This document shows, one piece after another, positions 1 to 7,218 of a stretch of 38,402 nt of DNA. A program made the translations under genes and the position numbers. The notes beneath the pieces were generated by a model, which was not told the origin of the DNA, ran no database searches, and saw nothing but the letters and a program-made list of their open reading frames with translations. The stretch's first letter is position 1. Each line of letters starts with the position of its first letter. The DNA is taken from NCBI GenBank assembly GCA_035628995.1, contig DASPIR010000004.1:1-38402 (forward strand). The letters run 5' to 3'. This stretch comes from Clostridia bacterium (lineage in GTDB: Bacteria > Bacillota > Clostridia > Lutisporales > Lutisporaceae).

Positions 1-207
1 GTTCCACGGATTCCTACGGAATTGCACGGTTAATTTTATATAATATATAGCGACATTAGAGAGTTTTGATACTTACTCTTTATCGATTATTACTTATGTT
101 TCAGAATATTTTTTCCCACCGTGTGTTTAGTGGATTTCAGTGTTTTTCCGAAGGAAAACCGTGGTACCCGTTCCCCGTTGCTTAAGACGCATCATTTATA
201 TTATATG
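1..207. repeat. Dispersed MITE-like repeat, copy A (cut by window start)
   Basis: Bases 1-180 match 26120-26299 in the same orientation, about 85% by eye. Shared parts include GTTCCACGGATTCCTACGGA, an AT-rich core, TTTCAGTGTTTTTCCGAAGG and GGTACCCGTTCCCC. The right flank up to about 207 (CGTTGCTTAAGACGCATCAT) also matches the reverse complement of the left flank of copy B, so the element ends are inverted repeats. The left end lies outside the window. No coding capacity was seen. A MITE-like or REP-like element is inferred. Confidence 0.75.
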
Positions 208-250
208 TTTTAGCAAATCATATAACTTATGAATAATTTACCACAACCAT

Positions 251-283
251 AAAAAAGAATAAAGGCTCAATTAAGCCTTATTC
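251..283 (-). terminator. Intrinsic terminator of the DUF4097 gene
   Basis: On the minus strand, AATAAGGCT and AGCCTTTATT form a stem that overlaps the stop codon of the gene ending at 278. It is followed by CTTTTTTAT, a typical U-tract. Confidence 0.8.
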
Positions 284-1573
284 TATATCTATATTTCCAT
301 TGTTTGTTGTAAGTTCAATCCTGTTCTGTCCAGTGCCCAGCTTGCCCTGTGCAACTGTATCCTGGCCTTCCTTGTTAAGCTGCAGTGGTTTTTCGCAATC
401 AATGTTTCCGAATTTTGTCTTGGCATATATGTCTCCATCGTTAATACTCGCTGATTTGAAATATATATCTCCAAAGGAATTCTTCATCTGTACATTGCCC
501 GCTACATCTTCCGCTTCTATTCTTCCGTTCTTGCTCTCAACTGTGGCACCGCCTTTGACATTATCCAGGTTAATATCTCCAAAAGCATTGCTCAGATCAG
601 CTTTGCCGCTTATATCACTAGCAGTTATACGCCCGTTGTTGTTAGTTATTTTTATATCTCCGCCTATATCAACTGCTTCAATATCCCCAAAGTGGCTTTC
701 AATTACTGCAGAACCGGAAATCTTGCCTGCTGTTATTTCACCATTCTGATTGGTTATATCCGCCTTACCCTCTACATTGCTTACTTCGATATCTCCGAAG
801 GAATTGTCAATATCCACATCTCCTCCTATATCTGAAGCTTTTATTCCACCATTTTTGTTTTCCAGCACGCATTTCCCGTCTACGCCTTCTACTTTTATGT
901 CTCCAAAGCTGCTGTCTGCATTAACGCTTACCTGCTTTGGTACATATACAGTAAAATCAACCTGTGCTTTTGCAAAATCATCCTTATCCCAGTTGGCTGG
1001 GTTCTTTGGAGAAAGCTCTGTGACTTCTCCCTCTTTTATTTCAATTGCATTCCTGGCATATTCTCTTGCTTTGCCTTCATCATTGCACCTTACTGTAACC
1101 TTTGCTTCCACTCTTATGCTTTTTGCATCAGTCGGGAGTACCTTAATATCTCCGAAATCGTTTGCTAATTTAAGCTCTTTCAAGTTGAAGCTGCTCGAGA
1201 TATTATCCTTTGCATACGTCTCGCTAATTTCTGTCCTATACCTGACGCCGTCAATTATCGAATTCCCGCGATATCCGAAAAACATATGCCCCGGGTTATC
1301 GATGTTAATAAATTTTACTCCATTTGAAACAAGTCCGAGAACTATTATAAAGACTATGCACAAACCATCCACACTAAGCTTAACCTCAGTATTGCTCCTG
1401 CCGTAAAGCACCATATAAAGCACCATTTCCAAGCCAAGTCCTATGAGCAATACAGGCCAGTATCTATATATGTCCTTCACAGGAATATCAATAAAATTCT
1501 GTGCAAACAGCAGTACGCCCACAGTGATAAGCCCCACAGCAAGGGTTATGCTGCCCACTTTCTTCTTTATCAT
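278..1573 (-). CDS. Membrane-anchored DUF4097-type beta-solenoid protein
   Basis: 431 residues. The N-terminus has about three hydrophobic segments (near 8-27, 38-57 and 70-88) like the LiaI/LiaF-type membrane region. The rest is predicted to be extracytoplasmic and resembles the DUF4097 putative-adhesin fold. From residue 223 the sequence FGDI recurs at 223, 259, 295, 331 and 367, exactly every 36 residues, alternating with NG-x-I rungs. This gives 18-residue coils of a regular parallel beta-solenoid. SD GGAGGG lies 5 nt or so before the ATG. It is monocistronic with its own terminator. Proteins of this type often accompany cell-envelope stress systems, but no LiaRS or PspC gene is adjacent, so the role is unknown. 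Confidence 0.8.
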   Translation of the reverse strand: MIKKKVGSITLAVGLITVGVLLFAQNFIDIPVKDIYRYWPVLLIGLGLEMVLYMVLYGRSNTEVKLSVDGLCIVFIIVLGLVSNGVKFINIDNPGHMFFGYRGNSIIDGVRYRTEISETYAKDNISSSFNLKELKLANDFGDIKVLPTDAKSIRVEAKVTVRCNDEGKAREYARNAIEIKEGEVTELSPKNPANWDKDDFAKAQVDFTVYVPKQVSVNADSSFGDIKVEGVDGKCVLENKNGGIKASDIGGDVDIDNSFGDIEVSNVEGKADITNQNGEITAGKISGSAVIESHFGDIEAVDIGGDIKITNNNGRITASDISGKADLSNAFGDINLDNVKGGATVESKNGRIEAEDVAGNVQMKNSFGDIYFKSASINDGDIYAKTKFGNIDCEKPLQLNKEGQDTVAQGKLGTGQNRIELTTNNGNIDIE

Positions 1574-1620
1574 TTTGGTCCCTCCAATCCATTTTCTATA
1601 ATATACTACGGATACTGTAT

Positions 1621-1649
1621 AAAAAAGTCTTATGTTTGTTTAGACTTTT
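1621..1649 (-). terminator. Second hairpin with U-tract downstream of the CBS-ACT gene
   Basis: AAAAGTCT (1623-1630) and AGACTTTT (1642-1649) pair perfectly. On the minus strand the stem is followed by a T-run (TTTTTT). It follows the stronger terminator at 1677-1705, giving tandem terminators. It also sits in the upstream region of the DUF4097 gene, so an operator role is possible. Confidence 0.5.
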
Positions 1650-1676
1650 GAAATATAATTTTTACTTCAAAGAGAA

Positions 1677-1705
1677 AGGAGCAGATAGATTAGCTATCCG
1701 CTCCT
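1677..1705 (-). terminator. Intrinsic terminator of the CBS-ACT gene
   Basis: On the minus strand AGGAGCGGATAG pairs with CTATCTGCTCCT (one mismatch, 5-nt loop), followed by TTCTCTTT. It starts 26 bp beyond the stop codon. Confidence 0.75.
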
Positions 1706-1730
1706 AATTTTTAAGCTTTATCCGAATTAA

Positions 1731-2078
1731 TTAATAATTGCTTGCATCTCGTACATCTATGCCTGCGTGGGTCAAGTCTTCTATAAGGGTCTTGGCATCC
1801 TTTGCATTTACTTTCATTACCATTTGCTTTGCCTTTACAACCCTCGAGTCAAATAAGCTCATTGCATCTATTGATATACCATGATTTTTTACTATGTTGG
1901 CTATCTTAGCCATCTGTCCGATAAAATCAGGGAGTACAATGTATATTCTAGTACCTTCGTTATCAACAACCGGTATGTTGGAAAACCTTTTCTCCTGCAT
2001 GATGTCCAGTGCCTTCCTTGCAGATGTCATGGATGAAACAGTTACAGGGTTAGGTGTCATGCGGTTAGAAACATACAT
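1731..2078 (-). CDS. Shortened CBS-ACT domain protein (internal deletion likely)
   Basis: 115 residues from the ATG at 2078, chosen because GGAGGG lies 7-8 nt upstream. A longer reading from 2099 has no SD. Residues 1-45 (MYVSNRMTPNPVTVSS..., IPVVDNEG) are the first part of a CBS domain. From about residue 48 (RIYIVLPDFIGQMAKIANIV) the sequence is an ACT domain. Family members that I know carry two complete CBS motifs before the ACT domain, about 210 residues in all. Here the end of CBS1 and all of CBS2 are missing without a frameshift. The ligand-binding ACT part looks intact. It may still bind an amino acid, but adenosine-ligand binding by a CBS pair seems lost within one chain. Confidence 0.75.
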   Translation of the reverse strand: MYVSNRMTPNPVTVSSMTSARKALDIMQEKRFSNIPVVDNEGTRIYIVLPDFIGQMAKIANIVKNHGISIDAMSLFDSRVVKAKQMVMKVNAKDAKTLIEDLTHAGIDVRDASNY

Positions 2079-2148
2079 TAATATCCCTCCAATCAGCATA
2101 TAGTTAATATCACTTTACCATATACTAGCTGTTTTTTCATAAATATAT

Positions 2149-3672
2149 TTATTTGGCGCTGCTAAGGCGCTTATTGAAGAGATCATCAAACTCCTTGCCG
2201 CTTACTTGCTCGCAAACTCTCAGGAAATCCTCAGTAGTTGCATTTTTAAAGGCATACTCCTTATAGTAGGTTTGCATAATTCTGAAGAAGGTCTCGTCTC
2301 CTGCCTCTCTGCGGATTTCATTCAAAAGCGCAGCTCCCCCGGTATAGACTGCAGGACCGTAATCATCCCAATTGGCATATCTGTCTAAAGACTTAAGTAT
2401 AACGCCATCATATACCTTTGCATCGATATCTTCCTTTGCAGCTTCATCCAAATAAGCATAGAACATATCACCATTGCCTCTGCCATACTCCTTCTCAGTG
2501 AAGACACCCTCCGAGTATGTTGCAAAGCCTTCATCCAGCCAGGCTTCTTCTATCTGGTCATTTCCTACAACTCCATACCACCACTGATGGGCTGTCTCGT
2601 GAACTGTAGTACTCTGGAGGTTATCACCATCGTAATCATTCTCATAATATCTTTCGTTTATATATACGAGGCCTGGATATTCCATACCGCTGGGAAACTC
2701 AGTTTCCACCACCGAGTAAGTCGGATAGGGATATTTGCCGAAGTTGCTGTTGAAGACTTCAATAGATCTTGTTCCGTAGTCCAAGGCTTCCTTTCCCTTC
2801 TTCTCATGTCCTTTGTAATAATATGACTTCACCAAGGTGTCTCCTGCCTTGTCTTCAGCTATTTGAAACTTGTCACTGGCAATAAATGCAAAATCCCTCA
2901 TATTCTTGGCATCGAACTTCCAGCTCACATAGTCTCCCTCCTTCTTCTCCTCCATTATAGAGCCGGAGCTTGCTATTATGTACCCCTTTGGTGCTTTTAT
3001 TCTTACAGAATAATTTGCTGAATCACTATAAAATGGGTCCCCCACAGAATAGTACTTATCCAGGTTCCAGCCATCAGCATCATATACAGCCGCTACCGGA
3101 TACCAATTTCCCATATTTATATTGGTTTCCCCATAGCCGAACCTTTCTCCGGCAGGAGGAATTATGACCTTGTATTTTAGCCCCAGAGTTATAATTTTTT
3201 TAGCCTGCAAAGGCTCCGAAAGCTTGACCTTGAGTATTGTTTCCCCTTCACCCTGAAGGCTGAATTCCAACGCTTTTCTATTCTGCCCATTTGAAAGCTC
3301 AACAGAGGCAATCTCTGAGTACCCAGGCTTGAAACCTCTTGAGTAGGCTCTAGAAAAGTCATCAAATAGGAAGGGAGCTGTTTCTTTCTTTTTAAATGCA
3401 TTGGTATATATGTGGAAGTATAGTTCTGTAAGCTCCACGCTGTCGTTATTAACATACGTTACCTGCTGTTCTGCTGTCAAAGTCATATTGGTTGGATCAA
3501 GTACAGCATCAATATCATACTGGTTTATATCCGTTTCAGTCTGTACAGGTAAATTGGCAGGCATTGGCACTGTGGGAGCCGCCTGTTGCCTTAAGGAACA
3601 GCCTCCAACTGTTGATGCAAGCACCGCAATAATCAGAATATAAGCACTTATTAACCTCACTCTTCGAATCAA
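2149..3672 (-). CDS. M1-family zinc metallopeptidase, lipoprotein
   Basis: About 507 residues. I prefer the TTG start at 3672, because AAAGGTGA sits 5 nt before it, while the GTG at 3681 overlaps that SD. The N-terminus is a lipoprotein signal ending in STVGGC (Cys at about 25). The zinc site HETAH is near residues 358-362 with the downstream Glu in WLDEGFATYSEG (near 381). SGMEYPG replaces the usual GAMEN exopeptidase motif. It is shorter than classical aminopeptidase N because the C-terminal superhelical domain is absent. It is likely a surface-anchored peptidase that releases N-terminal residues from peptides, which would feed the peptide and amino-acid uptake systems in this region. No tight operon partner is seen. 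Confidence 0.88.
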   Translation of the reverse strand: MIRRVRLISAYILIIAVLASTVGGCSLRQQAAPTVPMPANLPVQTETDINQYDIDAVLDPTNMTLTAEQQVTYVNNDSVELTELYFHIYTNAFKKKETAPFLFDDFSRAYSRGFKPGYSEIASVELSNGQNRKALEFSLQGEGETILKVKLSEPLQAKKIITLGLKYKVIIPPAGERFGYGETNINMGNWYPVAAVYDADGWNLDKYYSVGDPFYSDSANYSVRIKAPKGYIIASSGSIMEEKKEGDYVSWKFDAKNMRDFAFIASDKFQIAEDKAGDTLVKSYYYKGHEKKGKEALDYGTRSIEVFNSNFGKYPYPTYSVVETEFPSGMEYPGLVYINERYYENDYDGDNLQSTTVHETAHQWWYGVVGNDQIEEAWLDEGFATYSEGVFTEKEYGRGNGDMFYAYLDEAAKEDIDAKVYDGVILKSLDRYANWDDYGPAVYTGGAALLNEIRREAGDETFFRIMQTYYKEYAFKNATTEDFLRVCEQVSGKEFDDLFNKRLSSAK

Positions 3673-3863
3673 TAAAATCACCTTTCTTTGTTAATATACT
3701 CAAATTGTTATTACTATAGCAGAGATGCCTTTAGTATTCCACAGAAATTGCCGTTAGTCCTCTTATTTATTTTATCCTGCTTTAATTATTTATTAAATCA
3801 CAGTTTGTACTTATGCCCTTCCTAGATTTTATTATAGTTTTTAGAATATTTTCAAAAAACCAG

Positions 3864-3892
3864 TTGTAAAATTCTTCAATCAAAACTATAAT
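3864..3892 (+). promoter_or_regulatory. SigA-type promoter of the response-regulator gene
   Basis: TTGTAA (3864-3869), a 17-bp spacer and a perfect TATAAT (3887-3892) lie 55 bp before the ATG at 3948. The promoter is flanked by the inverted heptamers ACCAGTT (3859-3865) and AACTGGT (3909-3915), a possible operator. Confidence 0.7.
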
Positions 3893-3947
3893 TTATAGGT
3901 GGTAGAATAACTGGTATTTTATGGGTATGAAATATTAGGAGGGTCTA

Positions 3948-4382
3948 ATGGCTCGAATTTTAATTGTTGATGATTCACTTATTATGAGAAGAAACCTGAA
4001 AACAATCCTTTCTGAAGCTGGGCATACAATTATTGCAGAAGCTTCAAACGGTGCTCAAGCATATTTGGAATATAAAAGGCACCTGCCCGATTTAGTGACT
4101 TTGGATATAACAATGCCTTTTATGAACGGGGTTGATGCCCTTAAGAAAATAATAGGTGAGTTTCCCAACGCCAAGATTGTTATAGTCAGCTGTACCAGCA
4201 ACAACAAGATAATATTGGAAGCAATGCAGTGCGGTGCTGAAAATTATGTTCTTAAACCATTTACTGTAGAAAAAGTAATCGGTGTGGCAAACCAGGTACT
4301 CAAAATAAATGAGCCGGTAAGCAGGGAGATAATAGACAAAATATATAAAGTCTTGAACTCACAACCTATATTCCACTCATGA
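3948..4382 (+). CDS. Single-domain (CheY-like) response regulator
   Basis: 144 residues, all receiver domain plus a short helical tail. Acidic pocket D8-D9, phospho-acceptor D53 in TLDITMP, S81/T83 in VIVSCTS, and K103 in LKPF are present. There is no output domain. SD AGGAGGG is 5-6 nt before the ATG. No histidine kinase or chemotaxis gene is adjacent, so it is an orphan. Related stand-alone regulators act in chemotaxis or as phosphorelay intermediates. The gene converges on the AEC transporter and the two 3' ends overlap by 17 bp, with no terminator visible between them. Confidence 0.85.
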   Translation: MARILIVDDSLIMRRNLKTILSEAGHTIIAEASNGAQAYLEYKRHLPDLVTLDITMPFMNGVDALKKIIGEFPNAKIVIVSCTSNNKIILEAMQCGAENYVLKPFTVEKVIGVANQVLKINEPVSREIIDKIYKVLNSQPIFHS

Positions 4383-5313
4383 GTATCATATACACAGGGA
4401 TGAACAATATGCTTAAAACCGTAGATATCGTAACCATGACTGTAGCATAACGATAATCAACATCATAAGCCCGGGCAGCAATTGCAGATTGCGCGATAAC
4501 CGGCATAGCCGATTGTATGATGAACACCTTGGTCATCAGGCTTGGAATCGGTATCACAAGTGCCAGAGCATACACCACCAAAGGTGACAATACAAACCTC
4601 CCCAAGAGCAAAGTCAGCATATCCTTATCAAGCTTTATATCTTTAATGTTTATAGTGCTAAAGGTAATCCCTATGAAAAGTAGTGATAACGGAGTCGTCA
4701 GGTTACCAATATATTTACAGCTATCCATTATGAAGCTTGGTAGCTGGACTCCCAATATTACCAGCGCCAATCCCACTAAAAATCCCAAGAGTGGTGGAGC
4801 GAAAATTCTCTTCACTGTATTCATGCTGAAAATCCTGTCCTCGCACCCTTTTTTATCCTTGCTGATGCCATATATCCCAATAGTCCAGAATAGAGTTGTA
4901 TTCGCTGCATAGTAAAACAGCACATAGGGCGTACTTTTCTCGCCAAAAAGCGCCAGGTTAACAGGCATTCCCATGAATATCGTATTGGAAGCGAAAAACA
5001 TTGCCTGAAAAATACCCTTTCTCTCAGGCTTTACATTTATTAGTCTGGCTACCGCCATTGCAGCCACATAGCAGATGAGCATCGAAGCAAAAGGTATTAT
5101 TATTCCTTTCCCGGCACTATAAAGCTTTTCACGGTCAAAAACCGTCAGCAGGTTAGAAACCATCAAGGCAGGCAGCGATACATTAACTACCAGCTTGGTG
5201 AAAAGCTTTGAAACGCCTTCATCGAACAAGCCCTTGCGGGTAAGGTAGTACCCCAGGACAATCATAACAACTATGCTCAATACACTTTGCAGTGCATTCA
5301 ATACAATATCCAT
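4366..5313 (-). CDS. AEC (auxin efflux carrier) family transporter
   Basis: 315 residues from the ATG at 5313, chosen because AAGGGGG sits 8 nt before it. A TTG further up has no SD. The protein is almost entirely hydrophobic, about 10 membrane segments, with an N-terminal helix motif (GYYLTRKGLFDE) and the inverted-repeat layout of the AEC family. Bacterial members export or exchange small organic acids such as malate or lactate; the substrate here cannot be read from sequence. It lies 31 bp downstream of nhaC and is probably cotranscribed with it. Confidence 0.85.
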   Translation of the reverse strand: MDIVLNALQSVLSIVVMIVLGYYLTRKGLFDEGVSKLFTKLVVNVSLPALMVSNLLTVFDREKLYSAGKGIIIPFASMLICYVAAMAVARLINVKPERKGIFQAMFFASNTIFMGMPVNLALFGEKSTPYVLFYYAANTTLFWTIGIYGISKDKKGCEDRIFSMNTVKRIFAPPLLGFLVGLALVILGVQLPSFIMDSCKYIGNLTTPLSLLFIGITFSTINIKDIKLDKDMLTLLLGRFVLSPLVVYALALVIPIPSLMTKVFIIQSAMPVIAQSAIAARAYDVDYRYATVMVTISTVLSILFIPVYMILMSGI

Positions 5314-5344
5314 CGCCTTTTCCCCCTTGAAGTTCGTAAGCAAC

Positions 5345-6673
5345 CTAAATAGTTCTAGTCCTTCCTGAAAATTTGATCCTTTTAATGATAAGTCCGGCTA
5401 ACGGCAGCAAGTACAAATAGTATGAGTATATAATATAACTGTTATCTGCAGTCAGTGCAGCTGCTGGCACCGCCCCTGCAATATTCCATGGAACCAGCGC
5501 CGATATCACTATTACCGTATCCTCAAGGTCCACCGCCAGTTCATATTTATCTATACCTGCAGAATCATACATATTCCTCACCAGCTGATATGTCAGCATG
5601 ATAGCAAGAGTTTGGCTGCAGCCGAAAGATCCTGCCATTATGCTGGTTACAATCATAGCCGCAAATATCCCAATCTTTCCTCCCAGGCTGAATATCCGTT
5701 TCTCAACATCCTTAAGCAGTGATGTCCCCTCAAATACTCCTGACAATGCAAAGGAAACAAGTATAATAAGCGTAACCTTCACCATTGAAACAATACCGCC
5801 GCCCTTTATTATATCTCCCAGAAGGCTTTGCCCCGGCATGCTGTAGCCCATTACCATATATCTTAATATATCAACGATTGACTCCTTCTGAATCAAAAAA
5901 GCTATTACAATTCCACTTGCAATGCTCACCAGCATGGAAAGCTTCACATCCACTCTGAAAGCCGCAAGTACCAATATTATCAATGCCGGTAATATTACAA
6001 TCCAACTAAGGCTAAAGCTCTTCATAATTTCAGCACTTATCTGGCTCTCTCCAAGGTGCAGGGGGTTCTTGAACGACAATACCCCATAGATAATGATGGA
6101 TGCTATATAAGGAATCACAGAGGTCTTGAACATGTTTTTAATATTTATGTATAAGTTGGTATCCGTGATGGTAGCCACCAGATTTGCGCTGGAGGACATG
6201 GGTGAGCATCTGTCACCGAAATAAGCGCCAGAGATAATTGCTCCGGCTACAATATTGATATTTATATCCCCGCCCTTAACCATTACCATGAGAATTATAC
6301 CTATTGTACCGACAGTCCCAAAGGAGGTTCCCAGGAGAAAGGATACTATGCTGCACAGTATGAAAGCATACAGTATGAATAAGTTCGGATTCATAAGCTT
6401 TATGCCATAGTGCACCACATATGCAACAGTTCCGGAAGCTCTCCATATACCGGTAATAGCACCTATAAGCAAAAGAATATTAATTATGATCAATGACTTT
6501 CTCGAGCCTTTTAAAACCATATGCATAAGCTCTTTCAGCTTAAAGCCTCTTTTATATGCAATTACAATAAATACTATCAGCCCAGCAAAAAGGGGATAAA
6601 AGATGTTTATCCCCTTGTAAACACTGAGCATGAGAAGTATAAAAGTACCAACAAGTGCAACTATTACATCCAA
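5345..6673 (-). CDS. NhaC-family Na+/H+ antiporter-like transporter
   Basis: 442 residues with about 11-12 membrane segments. GTSFGTVGTIG and the family hallmark GAYFGDRCSPMSSSANLVA are present, as is GSFGCSQTLAIML in the second half. NhaC proteins exchange Na+ for H+, or malate/lactate with Na+/H+. Pairing with an AEC carrier hints at organic-acid exchange, which is inference. The start ATG at 6673 follows a GGGGG SD 11 nt upstream. A long hairpin (6692-6741) stands just before that SD, suggesting control in the 5' leader. Confidence 0.88.
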   Translation of the reverse strand: MDVIVALVGTFILLMLSVYKGINIFYPLFAGLIVFIVIAYKRGFKLKELMHMVLKGSRKSLIIINILLLIGAITGIWRASGTVAYVVHYGIKLMNPNLFILYAFILCSIVSFLLGTSFGTVGTIGIILMVMVKGGDININIVAGAIISGAYFGDRCSPMSSSANLVATITDTNLYINIKNMFKTSVIPYIASIIIYGVLSFKNPLHLGESQISAEIMKSFSLSWIVILPALIILVLAAFRVDVKLSMLVSIASGIVIAFLIQKESIVDILRYMVMGYSMPGQSLLGDIIKGGGIVSMVKVTLIILVSFALSGVFEGTSLLKDVEKRIFSLGGKIGIFAAMIVTSIMAGSFGCSQTLAIMLTYQLVRNMYDSAGIDKYELAVDLEDTVIVISALVPWNIAGAVPAAALTADNSYIIYSYYLYLLPLAGLIIKRIKFSGRTRTI

Positions 6674-6691
6674 GCTATTACCCCCAAGCTC

Positions 6692-6741
6692 GTGCTTTTC
6701 AACACAACAAATTCAAATCTATTCAAGTGTTGAAAATGCAC
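6692..6741 (-). promoter_or_regulatory. Long hairpin in the nhaC 5' leader
   Basis: On the minus strand GTGCATTTTCAACAC (6741-6727) pairs with GTGTTGAAAAGCAC (6705-6692). This is 14 bp with one bulged A and a 21-nt loop containing two TTGAAT copies. The nhaC SD (GGGGG) begins only 6 nt after the stem. A second SD-like GGAGG abuts the 5' side. It fits no riboswitch class that I recognise. Confidence 0.6.
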
Positions 6742-6865
6742 CTCCAATACATTTCGCGTAAAACATTTTCATTCTTTATTTCAATGGAGCGTAAATGTTT
6801 CCTTAGTTGTTATTGAATCCGCACTATACCCAATAGGGATACTTCTGTGCGTTCAATATTGACGT

Positions 6866-6908
6866 TGTGTCTCTGCAGAATTAGAATTTCTTCCTGTAGA
6901 GAGACACA
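6866..6908. repeat. Inverted repeat upstream of nhaC
   Basis: TGTGTCTCT (6866-6874) and AGAGACACA (6900-6908) are perfect 9-bp inverted arms with a 25-bp spacer. There is no U-tract on either side, so an operator or leader structure is more likely than a terminator. Confidence 0.5.
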
Positions 6909-6918
6909 TTAAGCATAA

Positions 6919-7139
6919 CTATATATAATTATATTCCAATATCTTGCCCTTTTCCATAGACAATTTAACTATTTGACCTCCAACCATCTTAATTAAGCTA
7001 TTACTCTCTTATATTCTTTATTCGTAAGCTCTATTCCTTGTATATCCAAGTTTGAGGTAGGCTCATCTGCGAGCAGAATACTGCTGTTGACCGATAGACT
7101 GCTTGCAATGTAATAAAATAATTGCCAGAATCGTCCCAT
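6919..7139 (-). pseudogene. Decayed fragment of an ABC-F ATPase gene
   Basis: On the minus strand 7139-6993 reads a 48-codon frame containing SSLSVNSSILLADEPTSNLD and then IQGIEL. This is the Walker B/D-loop region of an ABC-F ribosome-protection type ATPase (Vga/Lsa/Msr-like, which use ADEPT-x-NLD-I-x-GIE). After a stop and a frame change, 6999-6919 reads GGQIVKLSMEKGKILEYNYI, resembling the family's C-terminal EIVKLENGKI-EYNGNY segment. Walker A, the signature motif and the H-loop are absent. The assignment rests on motif recall without an alignment. Confidence 0.6.
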
Positions 7140-7218
7140 TCCAAATATAAAACAGAACAATTCCGGCAAATTAGAATTACATAAATATAGGTGAAGCTTG
7201 TCTGAATAGATAAATAGA

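Larger units (their letters stand above)
6742..7218. other. Intergenic region between the OCD gene and nhaC
   Basis: This stretch holds the inverted repeat at 6866-6908 and the ABC-F remnant at 6919-7139. No clear terminator follows the cyclodeaminase gene and no strong sigma-A promoter for nhaC could be picked. TTGGAA with TATGCT at 16-bp spacing (about 6913-6940, minus strand) is a weak candidate. Confidence 0.5.

Noticed and set aside
300-1406. Long plus-strand open frames opposite the DUF4097 gene
   Set aside because: They are shadows caused by the repetitive codons of the solenoid; no SD, and the minus-strand protein has clear family features.
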